NCBI GenBank assembly: GCA_947462335.1 | Contig: OX381713.1 | Coordinates: forward strand, 23,800,381 to 23,864,380 | Length of the DNA stretch: 64,000 nucleotides | DNA from: Harmothoe impar | Taxonomy: Eukaryota > Annelida > Polychaeta > Phyllodocida > Polynoidae | Direction: 5' to 3' | Part shown: in pieces, positions 54,474 through 64,000 of the stretch | How positions within the stretch are numbered: the first letter of the stretch is position 1 | How the letters are laid out: each line of letters starts with the position of its first letter | Program-made: the position numbers and the translations under genes | Notes under the pieces: generated by a model | The model's database searches: none | What the model saw: the letters and a program-made list of their open reading frames with translations, nothing else | Told to the model about the DNA's origin: nothing

Positions 54474-54553
54474 GTTGCCTAGCAACGCCACGTCTCATCT
54501 CGCGGTAACGAACGAGACCCTGGCGGGGCTTGTCACGTGGGCGGGTCAGAGGT
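54474..54553. promoter_or_regulatory. RFX X-box promoter cluster
   Basis: GTTGCCTAGCAAC (54474-54486) is a perfect X-box palindrome. TCATCTCGCGGTAACG, TCACGTGGGCGGG (about 54533-54545) and AGAGGTCA follow. X-boxes are typical of ciliary gene promoters, but no exon was assigned. Confidence 0.6.
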
Positions 54554-54569
54554 CATGTATCTGAAATCT

Positions 54570-55690
54570 GACATGTGGAAGTTAAAGTCTGAGGGCAAGA
54601 CGGTGGGAGGAGAGTGGAAGGTGATGGGTTACCTCTAGGGGAGTGGTCATAATTTAAAGAGAATTATGGCGCTGGTGGTAGCAATGTACCCCTTTACATG
54701 TGTATACTGTAGTAGGCCTGGGGGAGGAGGATTACAAGCAGGGTCTATGCCCCTCTTCTGCAGCAGGTGGGACAAAAAGAAGGTCGAGGGGAGGGTGGGT
54801 GATGGGGAGGCCAGACAATATTTCGAGTGAGCAAGGAACATCCCCGATTGCCAAGAAATGACCACTCCACTATAGGATTAGAAGAGAGTGTGGGACTGTG
54901 TGCGTGGGGCGAATTGTTGGCGATGATCCCCATAACCTCTACATGGACAGGGGATGGCCGTCCCGGGAAAATAATACCCCTTTATGATATTGTTTGAGGG
55001 TGACACGTCAAATCTGTCATTGATGCCTTCCTGCTGATTTAAAGTTTAAGACCCCGACATTTAAAATCCCAGAAATATATAGTTGTGCTCAGGCCCCGTT
55101 CCAGAGTGTTATAGATAACTGCAGTGTACTCTATTCAATTTGCTGTAATTCTGAACCCATTACGTATAATGGGTTGAGATCTATTTCCCCCACTCCCGCA
55201 AGCTTGCATGGCTACATTTCACACTTCATCAAACAAGTACATATGTATTATATTGTTTGGCAGTATTTGACCCGTCATATCTGGATCGATGTCCACAATG
55301 TTCATCATTATCAGGAGCATACTTTACTCATGCCACATTCACACCCTTGTGATGAATATATTATTATTGGTGACACTCCCAGTGACGTGCAGGGTGAGAC
55401 TGAGGAACTGCCAGCAGGGTATAGTTCCGCATGTGCTTTTTTAAATAAGTAATTGCTCAGTACTCTTTAGACCATACTCACATTTCTTATGCATCAATAA
55501 GTGAGCAGAGAACGCCGTCTTACTATGGTGAGTTGAACCAATGTTGTTATAAATACATGTTACTAATATATCACTGTAATTGAGAACGTAAGCATAAAAT
55601 CACTGGTGTTAGTTGCACCTCACATTCCTTTTTTCAAAAAGCTCCAGAAACATTTACATATGAATAGACATGACAGTGACATCTTCACAT
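54570..55690. other. Intergenic DNA
   Basis: A short perfect palindrome, AACCCATT..AATGGGTT, lies at 55152-55173. No gene recognised. Confidence 0.4.
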
Positions 55691-55701
55691 TTGTCATATC
55701 T

Positions 55702-56066
55702 CAGGGACAGATGGGGGTCTAGATGGGGGCCCCCCCCCATGTCGCATGTCGAATTTAAGAAATGGCCATGTCATGTCACTTAAAATTCCCATGTCCCATG
55801 TCACCCCTGAGAACCTGCCATGTCCCATGTCGATTTTAAGAAATATCCCATGCCATGTCACTAAAATATTCCCTCATGTCACTAAGCTCCATGTCGCATG
55901 TCGAATTTAAGAAATGGCCATGTCGCCATGTCGATTTTAGCCATCTACCCCCATACAGATACATGATTTTGAAAAAAATCCCCCCAAAATATCTCCATTA
56001 AAAAAAAAAATCGGCCCAGAAAGGGGGTCCCACGCCGGGTCCGCCCCCCCCCCAAATCCGTCCCTG
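55702..56066. mobile_element. 365-bp element with CAGGGACNGAT ends and a TGTCG array
   Basis: CAGGGACAGAT to ATCCGTCCCTG, flanked by TATCT (55697-55701, 56067-56071). The right part matches the CAGGGGCGGATCC family (CACGCCGGGTCCGCCCCCC). The interior (55738-55945) repeats CATGTCGCATGTCGAATTTA and AAGAAATGGCCATGTC. Confidence 0.75.
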
Positions 56067-56095
56067 TATCTGAATATACCTACACACACAGAAAG

Positions 56096-56188
56096 GTGAG
56101 AGTCATTGTCGCTAAAACTACCCTCACCTGAGGCTCAGGCACTGCCTGACTCTCATGTGAGGGTAGTTTTAGCGACAATGACTCTCAC
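56096..56188. repeat. 93-bp near-perfect hairpin
   Basis: Two 37-nt arms (56096-56132 and 56152-56188; tip GTGAGAGTCATTGTCGC) differ at one position. The 19-nt loop contains CAGGCACTGCCTG. It looks like the founder unit of the arrays at 33 and 60.6 kb. Confidence 0.88.
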
Positions 56189-56199
56189 TTTTATGAGGG

Positions 56200-58550
56200 T
56201 GTATAGCTGGTATTAGTGCCACTCAGAACTAGTATAGAGTAAGCAATGTTTCTATCGTTGCTAATGCAATACACTGTAAAAGAAAAAGGTGCTTAGGTTT
56301 TAAACACGCTTAGGTCTAAACACTTCCAAAACCAAAAATATGTCATTTCATACTGCAAATCTACAATATAATTCACTGTGCAGCTACACTAACTTCTGAC
56401 AGAGTAACTACATTTTTGTGCAGACCATTGGTTAATTGATTCATGTTTCCCTTACCACTGATCACTGTTACTCATCGTCTTAAAGACTGCATGACCACGC
56501 CTCGGAAGGAGAAATAGATTGTGCTGTACATGCACATGGCTACGTAGAGAGATCAGACCAGATAGATCTAACTTGTTATGATGAATCAATTATAGCCATT
56601 TACAAATACTGCATAATACATGTGTTTGCAATAGCAAAGGTATGCTTGAAATGTCAGAATCTTTGTGTGGGATGGCAGGCTTTTAACATCAATTTACAAA
56701 CATTACAAGCTAAACAAATCCCAAAGGTCTTTCCTACCCAAACACAATCTCACGTTTACATAACCGGATGGACCTCCCCCGCACATGCGCACAACACACC
56801 CAGCGTCTGTTGGGTACCCGGACGAGACTTCGGCCCCTCTCGGGTATCTCCGTCAGTAAACAAACCCACCAAGTGCGCTCACAAATTAGTTCAATTTCTT
56901 GAGAGGTGGGAAGTGACTCACTGTAGGAAGGATTGGCTACTTGTTCCAGGACAGCCGACATCTTTATGTGTACAGTGAGTGATATTATGACCCAGAACAT
57001 GCCCATATGCTACAGCCTGAAGATGTATATTATAGACTTGGCGGGACATGGGCATGCAGTGGATGTTTACAAGAGACCGTTAATATCTGTGTGCATCATT
57101 CATACGAGTACAGTACTATAAAGGTGCATGGCCTAGAGGGTGTTTAGATTTAACTTTAAAACACAAAAATGACGGAGAAGGACCTCTGCATTGAGCCATT
57201 GTATTACACAGTGTGAATTATTGTCTATACATGCAGTGGTAATAAGAGAAGATGATTTATTGAATTGCATGTGGTCTGTCCTATATATCGATCTCTCACC
57301 TATCGCCAACAGAGGAACATCTAGGAAACATCAAGACTTCCATGCTGCCAACCCTAATGATAACACACATGACTGTACTATAATGATTTATTAGCAAAAG
57401 AAATATTATACTATCAAAAATGGCCACACTGTGCCAGCTAGGGCACATCTGATGTGACCTTGATCCTGGCGACCTTGCCACATGTGACCTTGGGGTAAAT
57501 GACCTTGTCACAGGTGCCCCACCCGCTTACCAATACCATGTCCCACCCACACTCTCCCACCCCTGGAGACAGCTCCAAGCAGATACCATGCTAACCATTT
57601 CAAAAATCCCACCTCCCGTCCCCTCTCACGGTTAAGTCACCATGCTTTTTGGACATCCCGTCAAGCCTGTCCTTCCAGTTAGGAGCCACCTCGGTGGGGT
57701 TTCCACTTTGGGTCCAAGGAGTCCCGTCGCTGCGGAATCTGTCAATGTCAACAGATAACATCTCATCCCTCTTTTATTCCCCCCTCAAGTGAGTTTTTCT
57801 TTATAAAAATGGAGGGGGGTGAATTAAGAGTCCATATTCCCTTCATTATAAGGGCGTCAGGACCGTTTGTAGATGAATAGATAAAAACTCTAGATAACAG
57901 AAATACTTTCCAGCAGTTGACAATGTATATATTTCAAATGATAAAGATAAAACTAGTTTTAATATGAAGAACATGATTAACATGTCAGATATAGAATACA
58001 TCGAGGGCAACATTCTCATCTGAAGTCGTTATCAATAAAACCTCACAAAGGGCTTTCAATTCAATATAATCGTAGTTACCCACTAATCTTCATTTTCTGC
58101 ATAGAAATATTGAAACAATTGATATTTTCCAGATCAGAGCAACGGGGGTTGAGCTTTTTCAAGTTGTTTCCACATTTATGGGGATCTCTGTTTCTATACA
58201 AATCAGATGTTGCCTGCAACCAGTTTGCTTCTAGCCATTGATGTTTCACCCACCCCCACCAATCTTTCCCGCGCTCTCTGTGTCCAAATACCCCTGTCGA
58301 CACAACAAGAAATGACCAATGACATATGTCCTAGCACATGTCGCGCATACATTCCAAGACCAACTCAAGAGGAACCTAACAGTATTCTTTCTACCTGTCT
58401 GGAACAAATTTGTAGGAGTCCAGCCCCAAACCAAGTCAAGCTGTGTCAAGGGGAGTGTGTACACCCACTTGACAAGCCAGTGATACCGGACCTACAGGTG
58501 TTCCCAAGGTTACCACTTTAATTGGGGGGACACATATCTGACGGCGACAC
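56200..58550. other. Intergenic DNA
   Basis: Starts with an isolated CACTGTAAAAGAAAAA end (56272), probably a fragment of the family at 48999. No gene recognised. Confidence 0.4.
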
Positions 58551-58554
58551 CTCT

Positions 58555-58765
58555 GCGCGCCTGTCGCTGATTCCCGAGCGGCGCCGACGCCGCCCGAACC
58601 TCGTGACACGCGATAACTCGCGAGATTCTGACCGCAGTTCCACCTAGGTGTAATCCATCATAGGAGCAGGGACGATGCATGGACGCAGGCAGGGAGGCTG
58701 CGCGCGCATCCATCATACCGGAAGTATGACAGACGCCATGGCAGCCAGCCATATGTCACGTGACA
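58555..58765 (+). promoter_or_regulatory. CpG-island promoter with ETS and E-box sites
   Basis: ACTCGCGAGA (58616-58625, one base from the BANP word), ACCGGAAGT (ETS, 58717-58725) touching an ATG, and the palindrome GTCACGTGAC (58755-58764). Confidence 0.55.
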
Positions 58766-58827
58766 ATGGTGGATATGGTGGCAGCAGTGTAGCAGACTGG
58801 TGCTCCGTGGTTTATGGTGCTGTATGA
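58726..58827 (+). CDS. Candidate N-terminal exon or short ORF at the 58.7 kb promoter
   Basis: 33 codons from the ATG next to the ETS site to TGA 58825-58827. A second in-frame ATG at 58738 has a near-ideal context (GCCATGGCAGCC). The peptide contains MAASHMSRDNGGYGG and SSVADWCSVVYGAV. If real, it is probably the start of a protein whose exon ends before the stop, but no strong donor is seen. Family unknown. Confidence 0.3.
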   Translation: MTDAMAASHMSRDNGGYGGSSVADWCSVVYGAV

Positions 58828-58913
58828 GTTATAGGAGGGCCAGTGGCAAAGGAACCAGTGTAGGTGCTTGTGTAGTTCAGGGGACCGCCACTAGGGGGTG
58901 GGTAGCGTATGTA

Positions 58914-59094
58914 CCGTACCGTTGCGAATAAGCGCCTGTTTCGAAAGAGCGCCGGTCTTGTATAAGCGCCGGGGGTACAGGGGTCTTGAAATGGTCCTTA
59001 AGCACTAAAATAGGATCTCGTATAAGCGCCTGTCTTGTGTTTTATGACCCCTCCAAATTGAAGAGCGCCCCGGCGCTAATTCGCGACGGTACGG
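58914..59094. mobile_element. 181-bp TA-flanked MITE with CCGTACCG ends
   Basis: CCGTACCGTTGCGAATAAGC and its near-complement at the right end (GCTAATTCGCGACGGTACGG), flanked by TA (58912-58913, 59095-59096). The interior repeats ATAAGCGCC/GAGCGCC. A CTCF-like CCACTAGGGGGTGG lies just upstream (58888-58901). Confidence 0.8.
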
Positions 59095-59212
59095 TATATG
59101 AGTTATTGCACAAGGGTGGGAGGTGAGCTGTTGAGTGGGGACGGAGCAGCTCATGGCATGGAAGGTGGAGGTGTTTTTAAAAATAAAAATAAAAAGTTGT
59201 TCTCGTGGCGAG

Positions 59213-60066
59213 ATCCTAGAGTACTAAAAGCCCAGGAAAATGTTTCATACTTATTATTATTATTAGATATAGATTTTTCTATATGTGGCGAGAACATGTT
59301 GTTCTCGTGGCCAGACATATGGTTTGAAATATCTACATGTTTCTTATTCAACAATCGACTGAATCCATGTAATCAATAAACAGAATGAATGTGAAGCATT
59401 CGTGAGTGAATTATTGTGATTGTAGCAGAAAGTTGACTGATTTGCATTCGGCTATACCTTATTTATCTCTGTTTGCAGCTTCGGGCAGTATTCAACGTTC
59501 CAGTCCCATACAATAGATCTACGTCAGACTCAGAGCTGCAGAAATTCAAATATGCTTGATCGACACAAAAAGAATGAGTCATTCCCTTTACACACATATT
59601 TCATTACAAATGCTTTACTCCATTCTTCTCATACAGACAACTCTCCATGGGATAAACATATCTCGTTACAACTCTGTCGGCATGCTCTCACATTTGAAGA
59701 ACAAGATCAGAGCAATTGTGACTGGCTGCTCCCTCCATAATCCACAAGACTACAGCTCAAATCTCATTTGCACTTTTACAATATCATCTATAAAGTATCT
59801 TGTGGAAAATATAGGTATCCTTAGAGACGCCAACGTTCAGAATCAAGGGCCACACCCACACCATTGAGAATAGAAACCATGGCAAATGTGTGGATTCCCT
59901 TTACCACCAAAGCCTAAGGCAAAGCAAGTCTCAACATCTTTTATTGAGGCACAACAGAGGAAAATGATATAAGGCAACGGGGATGGTACAAGAAATACTA
60001 GGATACTAAAGACCAGGAAAATGTTTCATACTTATCATTGTATTATTAAATATGGATTTTCTATAA
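59213..60066 (+). repeat. Direct duplication of about 75 bp, copies about 780 bp apart
   Basis: CAGGAAAATGTTTCATACTT occurs at about 59233 and 60016, with similar flanks (TAC/GGATACTAAA before, ATTATTA...ATATGGATTTT after). The DNA between holds no recognised gene. Confidence 0.6.
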
Positions 60067-60079
60067 ACTATAGTTTAGG

Positions 60080-60595
60080 ACACCACCAACAAGGTAGAAC
60101 ATAAATAATACTATTACTACCATACTAAATAGGTACAAATAGGTTGGCATGGGTTCCAAATGGTTATATGATACCTGTTTGGGAATGATATATACCCCTT
60201 GGCCACCATCTGCCTGGAAGCCAGGAAACCCCAGACCCTTACCATGACTGGTCTGCTTGTTTTAGCTCAGCCTCAAATTGAAGTCATATTTCATAAATAC
60301 GCCCAGAGCGAGGCTGGTCATGGCGGTCACGTGTTTCTCTGGTCTCGTGGTCAGAAGGTCAAGCACCTCTTGGCCGCCAGGGGCGGGTGGGCAGTTGGTG
60401 GAAGGGGGAGGGGGAGGGGGGGAGAGAGGGGGAGGGAAGGGAGGAGGTGGCCTCTGTGACCCTGGAGCACACACAGCTCTCGTCAATACATGAGAAGAGA
60501 TACCAGTATAGATAGGACCGGTGTAGGAAGAGAGGGAGAGAAGGGTACACAGAGGAAAATGTGGGAGTCGCCTGGACTCACATGCCATAGTCAGA
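60080..60595. other. Intergenic DNA
   Basis: GC- and purine-rich at 60380-60460. The 86-codon frame 60199-60459 starts with plausible sequence (MATICLEARKPQTLT) but ends in a G-run; unrecognised. Confidence 0.35.
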
Positions 60596-60597
60596 CC

Positions 60598-61022
60598 CAT
60601 GTCGCCAAAACCACCCTCATGTGAGAGTCTAGCTGACTTTGACTATAGAGAGAGTCCAGCACTGCCTGACTTTCATGAGAATGAGAGTCCAGCATTGCCC
60701 GATTTTCGCCTTTCCACGGTCCAGCACTGCTTGACTCTCATTATGATGAAAGTCAGACAGTTCATGACTCTCGTTTTGAACTGCCTGACTTTCGCTGCAG
60801 TCAAAGTCAGGCAATGCTGGACTCTCATGTACGAAAGTTCAGCACTGCCTGACTTTCATATTCAAGGGTAGTCTGGCAATGCTGGACTGTACCTAGAGCA
60901 AGAGTCCAGCGATGCTAGACTCTGGCTATCGAGAGTCAAGCCAAGCTGGACTCACATATGGATGTGAGTCTAGCAATGCTGGACTTTGGCCTCAATGAAA
61001 GTCAGGCATAGCTGGAATCTCG
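60598..61022. repeat. Palindromic hairpin minisatellite, about 12 units
   Basis: Units of about 25 bp have the form GARAGTCNRGCA + TGCYNGACTYTC (each nearly self-complementary), separated by spacers of about 4-11 bp that differ from unit to unit. The left edge carries ATGTCGCCAAAACCACCCTC, matching the arm of the 56096 hairpin. Confidence 0.8.
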
Positions 61023-61029
61023 TCTGTAC

Positions 61030-64000
61030 AGTAAGGCTAGTTGCTTATTTGCGTAGGGGAATGATCTTTTTAAATATATATATTACCTCCCTGACATCTG
61101 TAAGAATAAATCCCATACAAAATAGTTATGTTTTCCTGAATAGGAAAGGGTGTGCAATCACAGACCAACAGTTATTTAGGTATGTAACAACACCGAAATA
61201 CATGTACCAAAATATGTCAGAGGTAATACCCAGAATCTCAATACATATTATTTCCAAATTCACAAAAATGGTGTCTTATACCCTACCATTAAATCTCAAT
61301 ATTGTATTGTGTCCCCACGTGGTAGCAAACAAAGAAGGCTCAGGCTAACTGACCCTTATTCCAAAGTCAGACATTGCCTGACTGTGGACAGAAAGTCAGC
61401 CTGACTCTGGTATGAACATCTGTCTTCCCTGACTGTCATACAAGGATCAGGCTGACATGCGTTGTTCTGCAAGGATAGCCCCAACATAACCTAAGTGCGA
61501 TATGAGGCACAGAGTGCTGCCACACAACGACGGTGGGTGCTGTATGTGGGTGAGCATACCCTTACAGGTGTAGGCTATGGTGACAGTGGGAGGGGCGGTA
61601 GGGGTGGGGGACTGTGTTGACATGTGCTTTAGCCCCCTGTGGGTAGGGGTGGATAGGGTGTTGACAAACTACAGATAACAAGGGCTCCCTTTACACCACT
61701 AATGGGCTGCCTTTAATATGTACACCCTGTATGGTAGATGGTTGATGGGGTGGGGGGGAGGGGTAGGAGGGTAGGCCAAATGGTTGCCATTGGATTTCTA
61801 TGGGTAGACTTACATTTATAGGATGGATGATGAAAAACATAAATGAAAAGTACATGGTAATCATATAAGAATTGATTATACTCAATAGTTAAAATATCAT
61901 GAAGCTGATATTCTTATAGTTAAAATATCATGAAGCTGACATTCCTATTCATAAAATAGAGTTTATGGTTGGAAATAGCTCCATATCCCAGGTGATAAAA
62001 TAATTATATTCCCTAAATCCCCTTTTTTTAAATTCTAGATTCATTAAGATAATAATGTTAAATAAAGAGAGACTTGTTTCAGCTTTATTTTGCGAACCGG
62101 ATCCTGCCAGTTTCAATGGATTAACCACCTTAATCATATATATTCCCTACTGGTATATAGTGAAAGGGGAGAGCAGCATGGGAGTGGGCCTAATGTTAAA
62201 GTAAAGAGCAGGGTCAGCATGATATTATAAGCTGGATTGTAATGTGTTAAAGGCAGTCATTAAAATGCAAACTATACTACATGTAAAGGCACACCAGGAT
62301 GGTAGATCTATGCAGCAGAACACAAGATAGAAATGGTAGTGTATGTCATAATTGATCAGGTTCTGGGGATGGCAGAAACTATAAGGCAGAAATCATGGAA
62401 AGTTGTGTTATATAGAGAGACCCAGAGGAGAACTTGCAGTCTTGAAGGATATCTCCTGCATGAGGAGAATATACATGTGAGTGTGGGGGTGGAGACTTTT
62501 TTGGGGCTGACATAAGAGGTATATTATGAACTTCTAGTCAGCAAGATGACAGGAAAACCACATGCAGCTTTGGGAGGAATGGAAAGGAAGAAGTCATAGT
62601 AAAAGGAAAAGTGAAAAGGAGGAAGCCTAGAAGGGCGCAAAAGTGCACCAGTATGGGGACTCTATGTGGAGGTGTGTGTGTGGGGGGGGGGGGGGGGGCT
62701 TCTACCTCCAGGAGGCCATCATTAGTGTGCCTCTCAGCCACCATGCGCCGCCACTGGAGGAGGTAGTGCTGGTGGGGAGGGGGGCTCTCTCCCCCAGGAG
62801 GGCCTCTACACCTCCTACTGCTGCCTCCTGCCTCCTTCTGCCGTGTAGGTGGCGCTACAGCCGTTCACTGCTCCTCCATTGTGGCCTCATTAGTCAGGAT
62901 ACGGCCGGTGTAGAGTGAAGTATAGGAATCTGATGATTGAGTGTCCATGGGTGTCCATGGATAAATTTCACCTTTGTTTGTCAAGGTCTAAGGAAGATAA
63001 AGATCAAACATTGAAGGCTGGAAATTAACATTTTATTGTAATTTTCATTCATAAGAGTGGTTTCAAAAGACCTGTGGTCAGTTGCATAATTATCTGAAAA
63101 GATCTACTAAAGATAGAAGAAAAAGAGCCCCCCCCCCCTTTCCTACCAAGGCAATTAAGAAACAAAGAAGGATCAATTCACAACAGACACTTACAATACA
63201 TGGTAACCTGATGAGGTAAATAAGTATGCCAATATGTAAGCTGTGCACAGAGTAAATGATCATTGCTGATCAGTGAACCCTGTAAAGAATATATATATCA
63301 GGCATGTGCGTTTACACCAACAGTATTACTATTAATATGGGTAACTACGGTACATGTTCACTCATTATCTGCAGCCACCCTCTAACTTGTACCCATGTTG
63401 TTGTGTCTCCGCCTGTTCCCTGTGTACACTGCCCAGCTGTAATTGGGCTGCAGGAGTAGTCCAGCCCTGGACCTTCTCCACTAATAGGACAGGGTCCACA
63501 CACCACCAGCTCCATTTTGAATCTGGTATCGCTTAAACCTAGTTGCAATGAAACAGCTAGGATTGCTAAGCATTGGAATGTGATAGAGTCAATCCGCGCT
63601 ATGCCTAAGGACCATACTCTCTAATGTCGTCAATGCCTCTGATGTATTCCTTCCATTTCCATCAAGGAGTTGACAAGTACTTTTTTGCATTTCTGATGGT
63701 ATAAATATAGGGTAATTCTTCTCAAGATGGTGCTGGCATTCCTCTAATCCCTTACACTATCTAGGAGCATGTCCTATAGGCAGTTGAATAGACTTCTGCC
63801 CAAGCTATGCAGGGGCTGTCTTGTACCCCCTACCTCCCCTACAGTAGACTGGTGCTCCCCTCCAAGCCCCCCCCCCTTCAGCAGGCTGGTGCTTCCCTCC
63901 AAGCCCCCCTCCCCCACCCTCAGTAAACTGGAGCCCCTTGAGCATGCACACACTGGTGCCCTGACCAGGATCAGCACTAATTGGCCCTGCCTTCTACCAG
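61030..64000. other. Intergenic DNA to the end of the window
   Basis: More GTCAG...CTGAC words of the hairpin family at 61355-61460. A tandem repeat built on TTAAAATATCATGAAGCTGA occurs twice (61888-61941). G-run at about 62681-62698. No gene recognised. Confidence 0.4.

Noticed and set aside
60598..61022. CRISPR array
   Set aside because: Repeats are imperfect palindromes of variable sequence with spacers of about 4-11 bp in animal DNA; no cas genes. It is a hairpin minisatellite.

Overview
This 64 kb window looks like animal (metazoan) nuclear DNA. It has no operons or compact gene order. It is AT-rich and full of homopolymer tracts and small inverted-repeat transposons, with scattered CpG-rich islands that carry animal promoter words: TCTCGCGAGA (BANP type), RFX X-boxes, E-boxes and AAGATGGCGGC (YY1 type). 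CTCF-like motifs and tRNA-derived SINEs point the same way. A marine invertebrate, perhaps a deuterostome such as a lancelet, hemichordate or echinoderm, is my guess; I cannot fix the species from sequence alone.

The only long protein-coding region is at the left end (about 0.34-6 kb). It is a structurally intact tyrosine-recombinase retrotransposon of the DIRS order, best placed in the Ngaro group. A Gag-like ORF1 is followed by a reverse transcriptase/RNase H ORF2 with all catalytic residues and no methyltransferase, and then by a tyrosine recombinase ORF3. ORF2 and ORF3 have no usable ATG at their upstream limits, and the sequence suggests how each is expressed. The ORF1/ORF2 overlap holds a textbook -1 frameshift signal: an A_AAA_AAT slippery site, a 5-nt spacer and a 10-bp stem. 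ORF3 is preceded by a branch point, a pyrimidine tract and a CAG that together resemble a 3' splice site, in phase with two donor-like sites in ORF1. A spliced message could therefore fuse Gag to the recombinase, much as retroviruses splice a subgenomic RNA.

The remaining 58 kb is a mosaic of non-autonomous DNA transposons, many with ends and target duplications that can be read directly: piggyBac-like TTAA elements (6.2-7.1 and 35.4-36.3 kb), Harbinger-like TAA elements (18.7-22.1 and 42.5-42.9 kb, where one copy serves as the empty site for the other), TA-flanked elements (14.7, 19.7, 27.2, 49.0, 49.4 and 58.9 kb), a CAGGGGCGGATCC family with 5-bp duplications (9.9, 27.3 and 55.7 kb), long foldbacks (including one with tRNA-like arms at 31 kb) and a palindromic hairpin minisatellite (33, 56 and 60.6 kb). 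Several are nested, which gives relative ages. Three TA-flanked families each carry a CTCF-like motif.

Candidate host promoters or first exons lie near 9.3, 11.5, 18.5, 22.4, 25.1, 28.6, 32.2, 43.8, 44.6, 46.1, 47.4, 52.9, 54.5 and 58.7 kb. I could not assign a complete host gene. The short open frames there are low-confidence candidates, and most other open frames in the window are low-complexity or chance.
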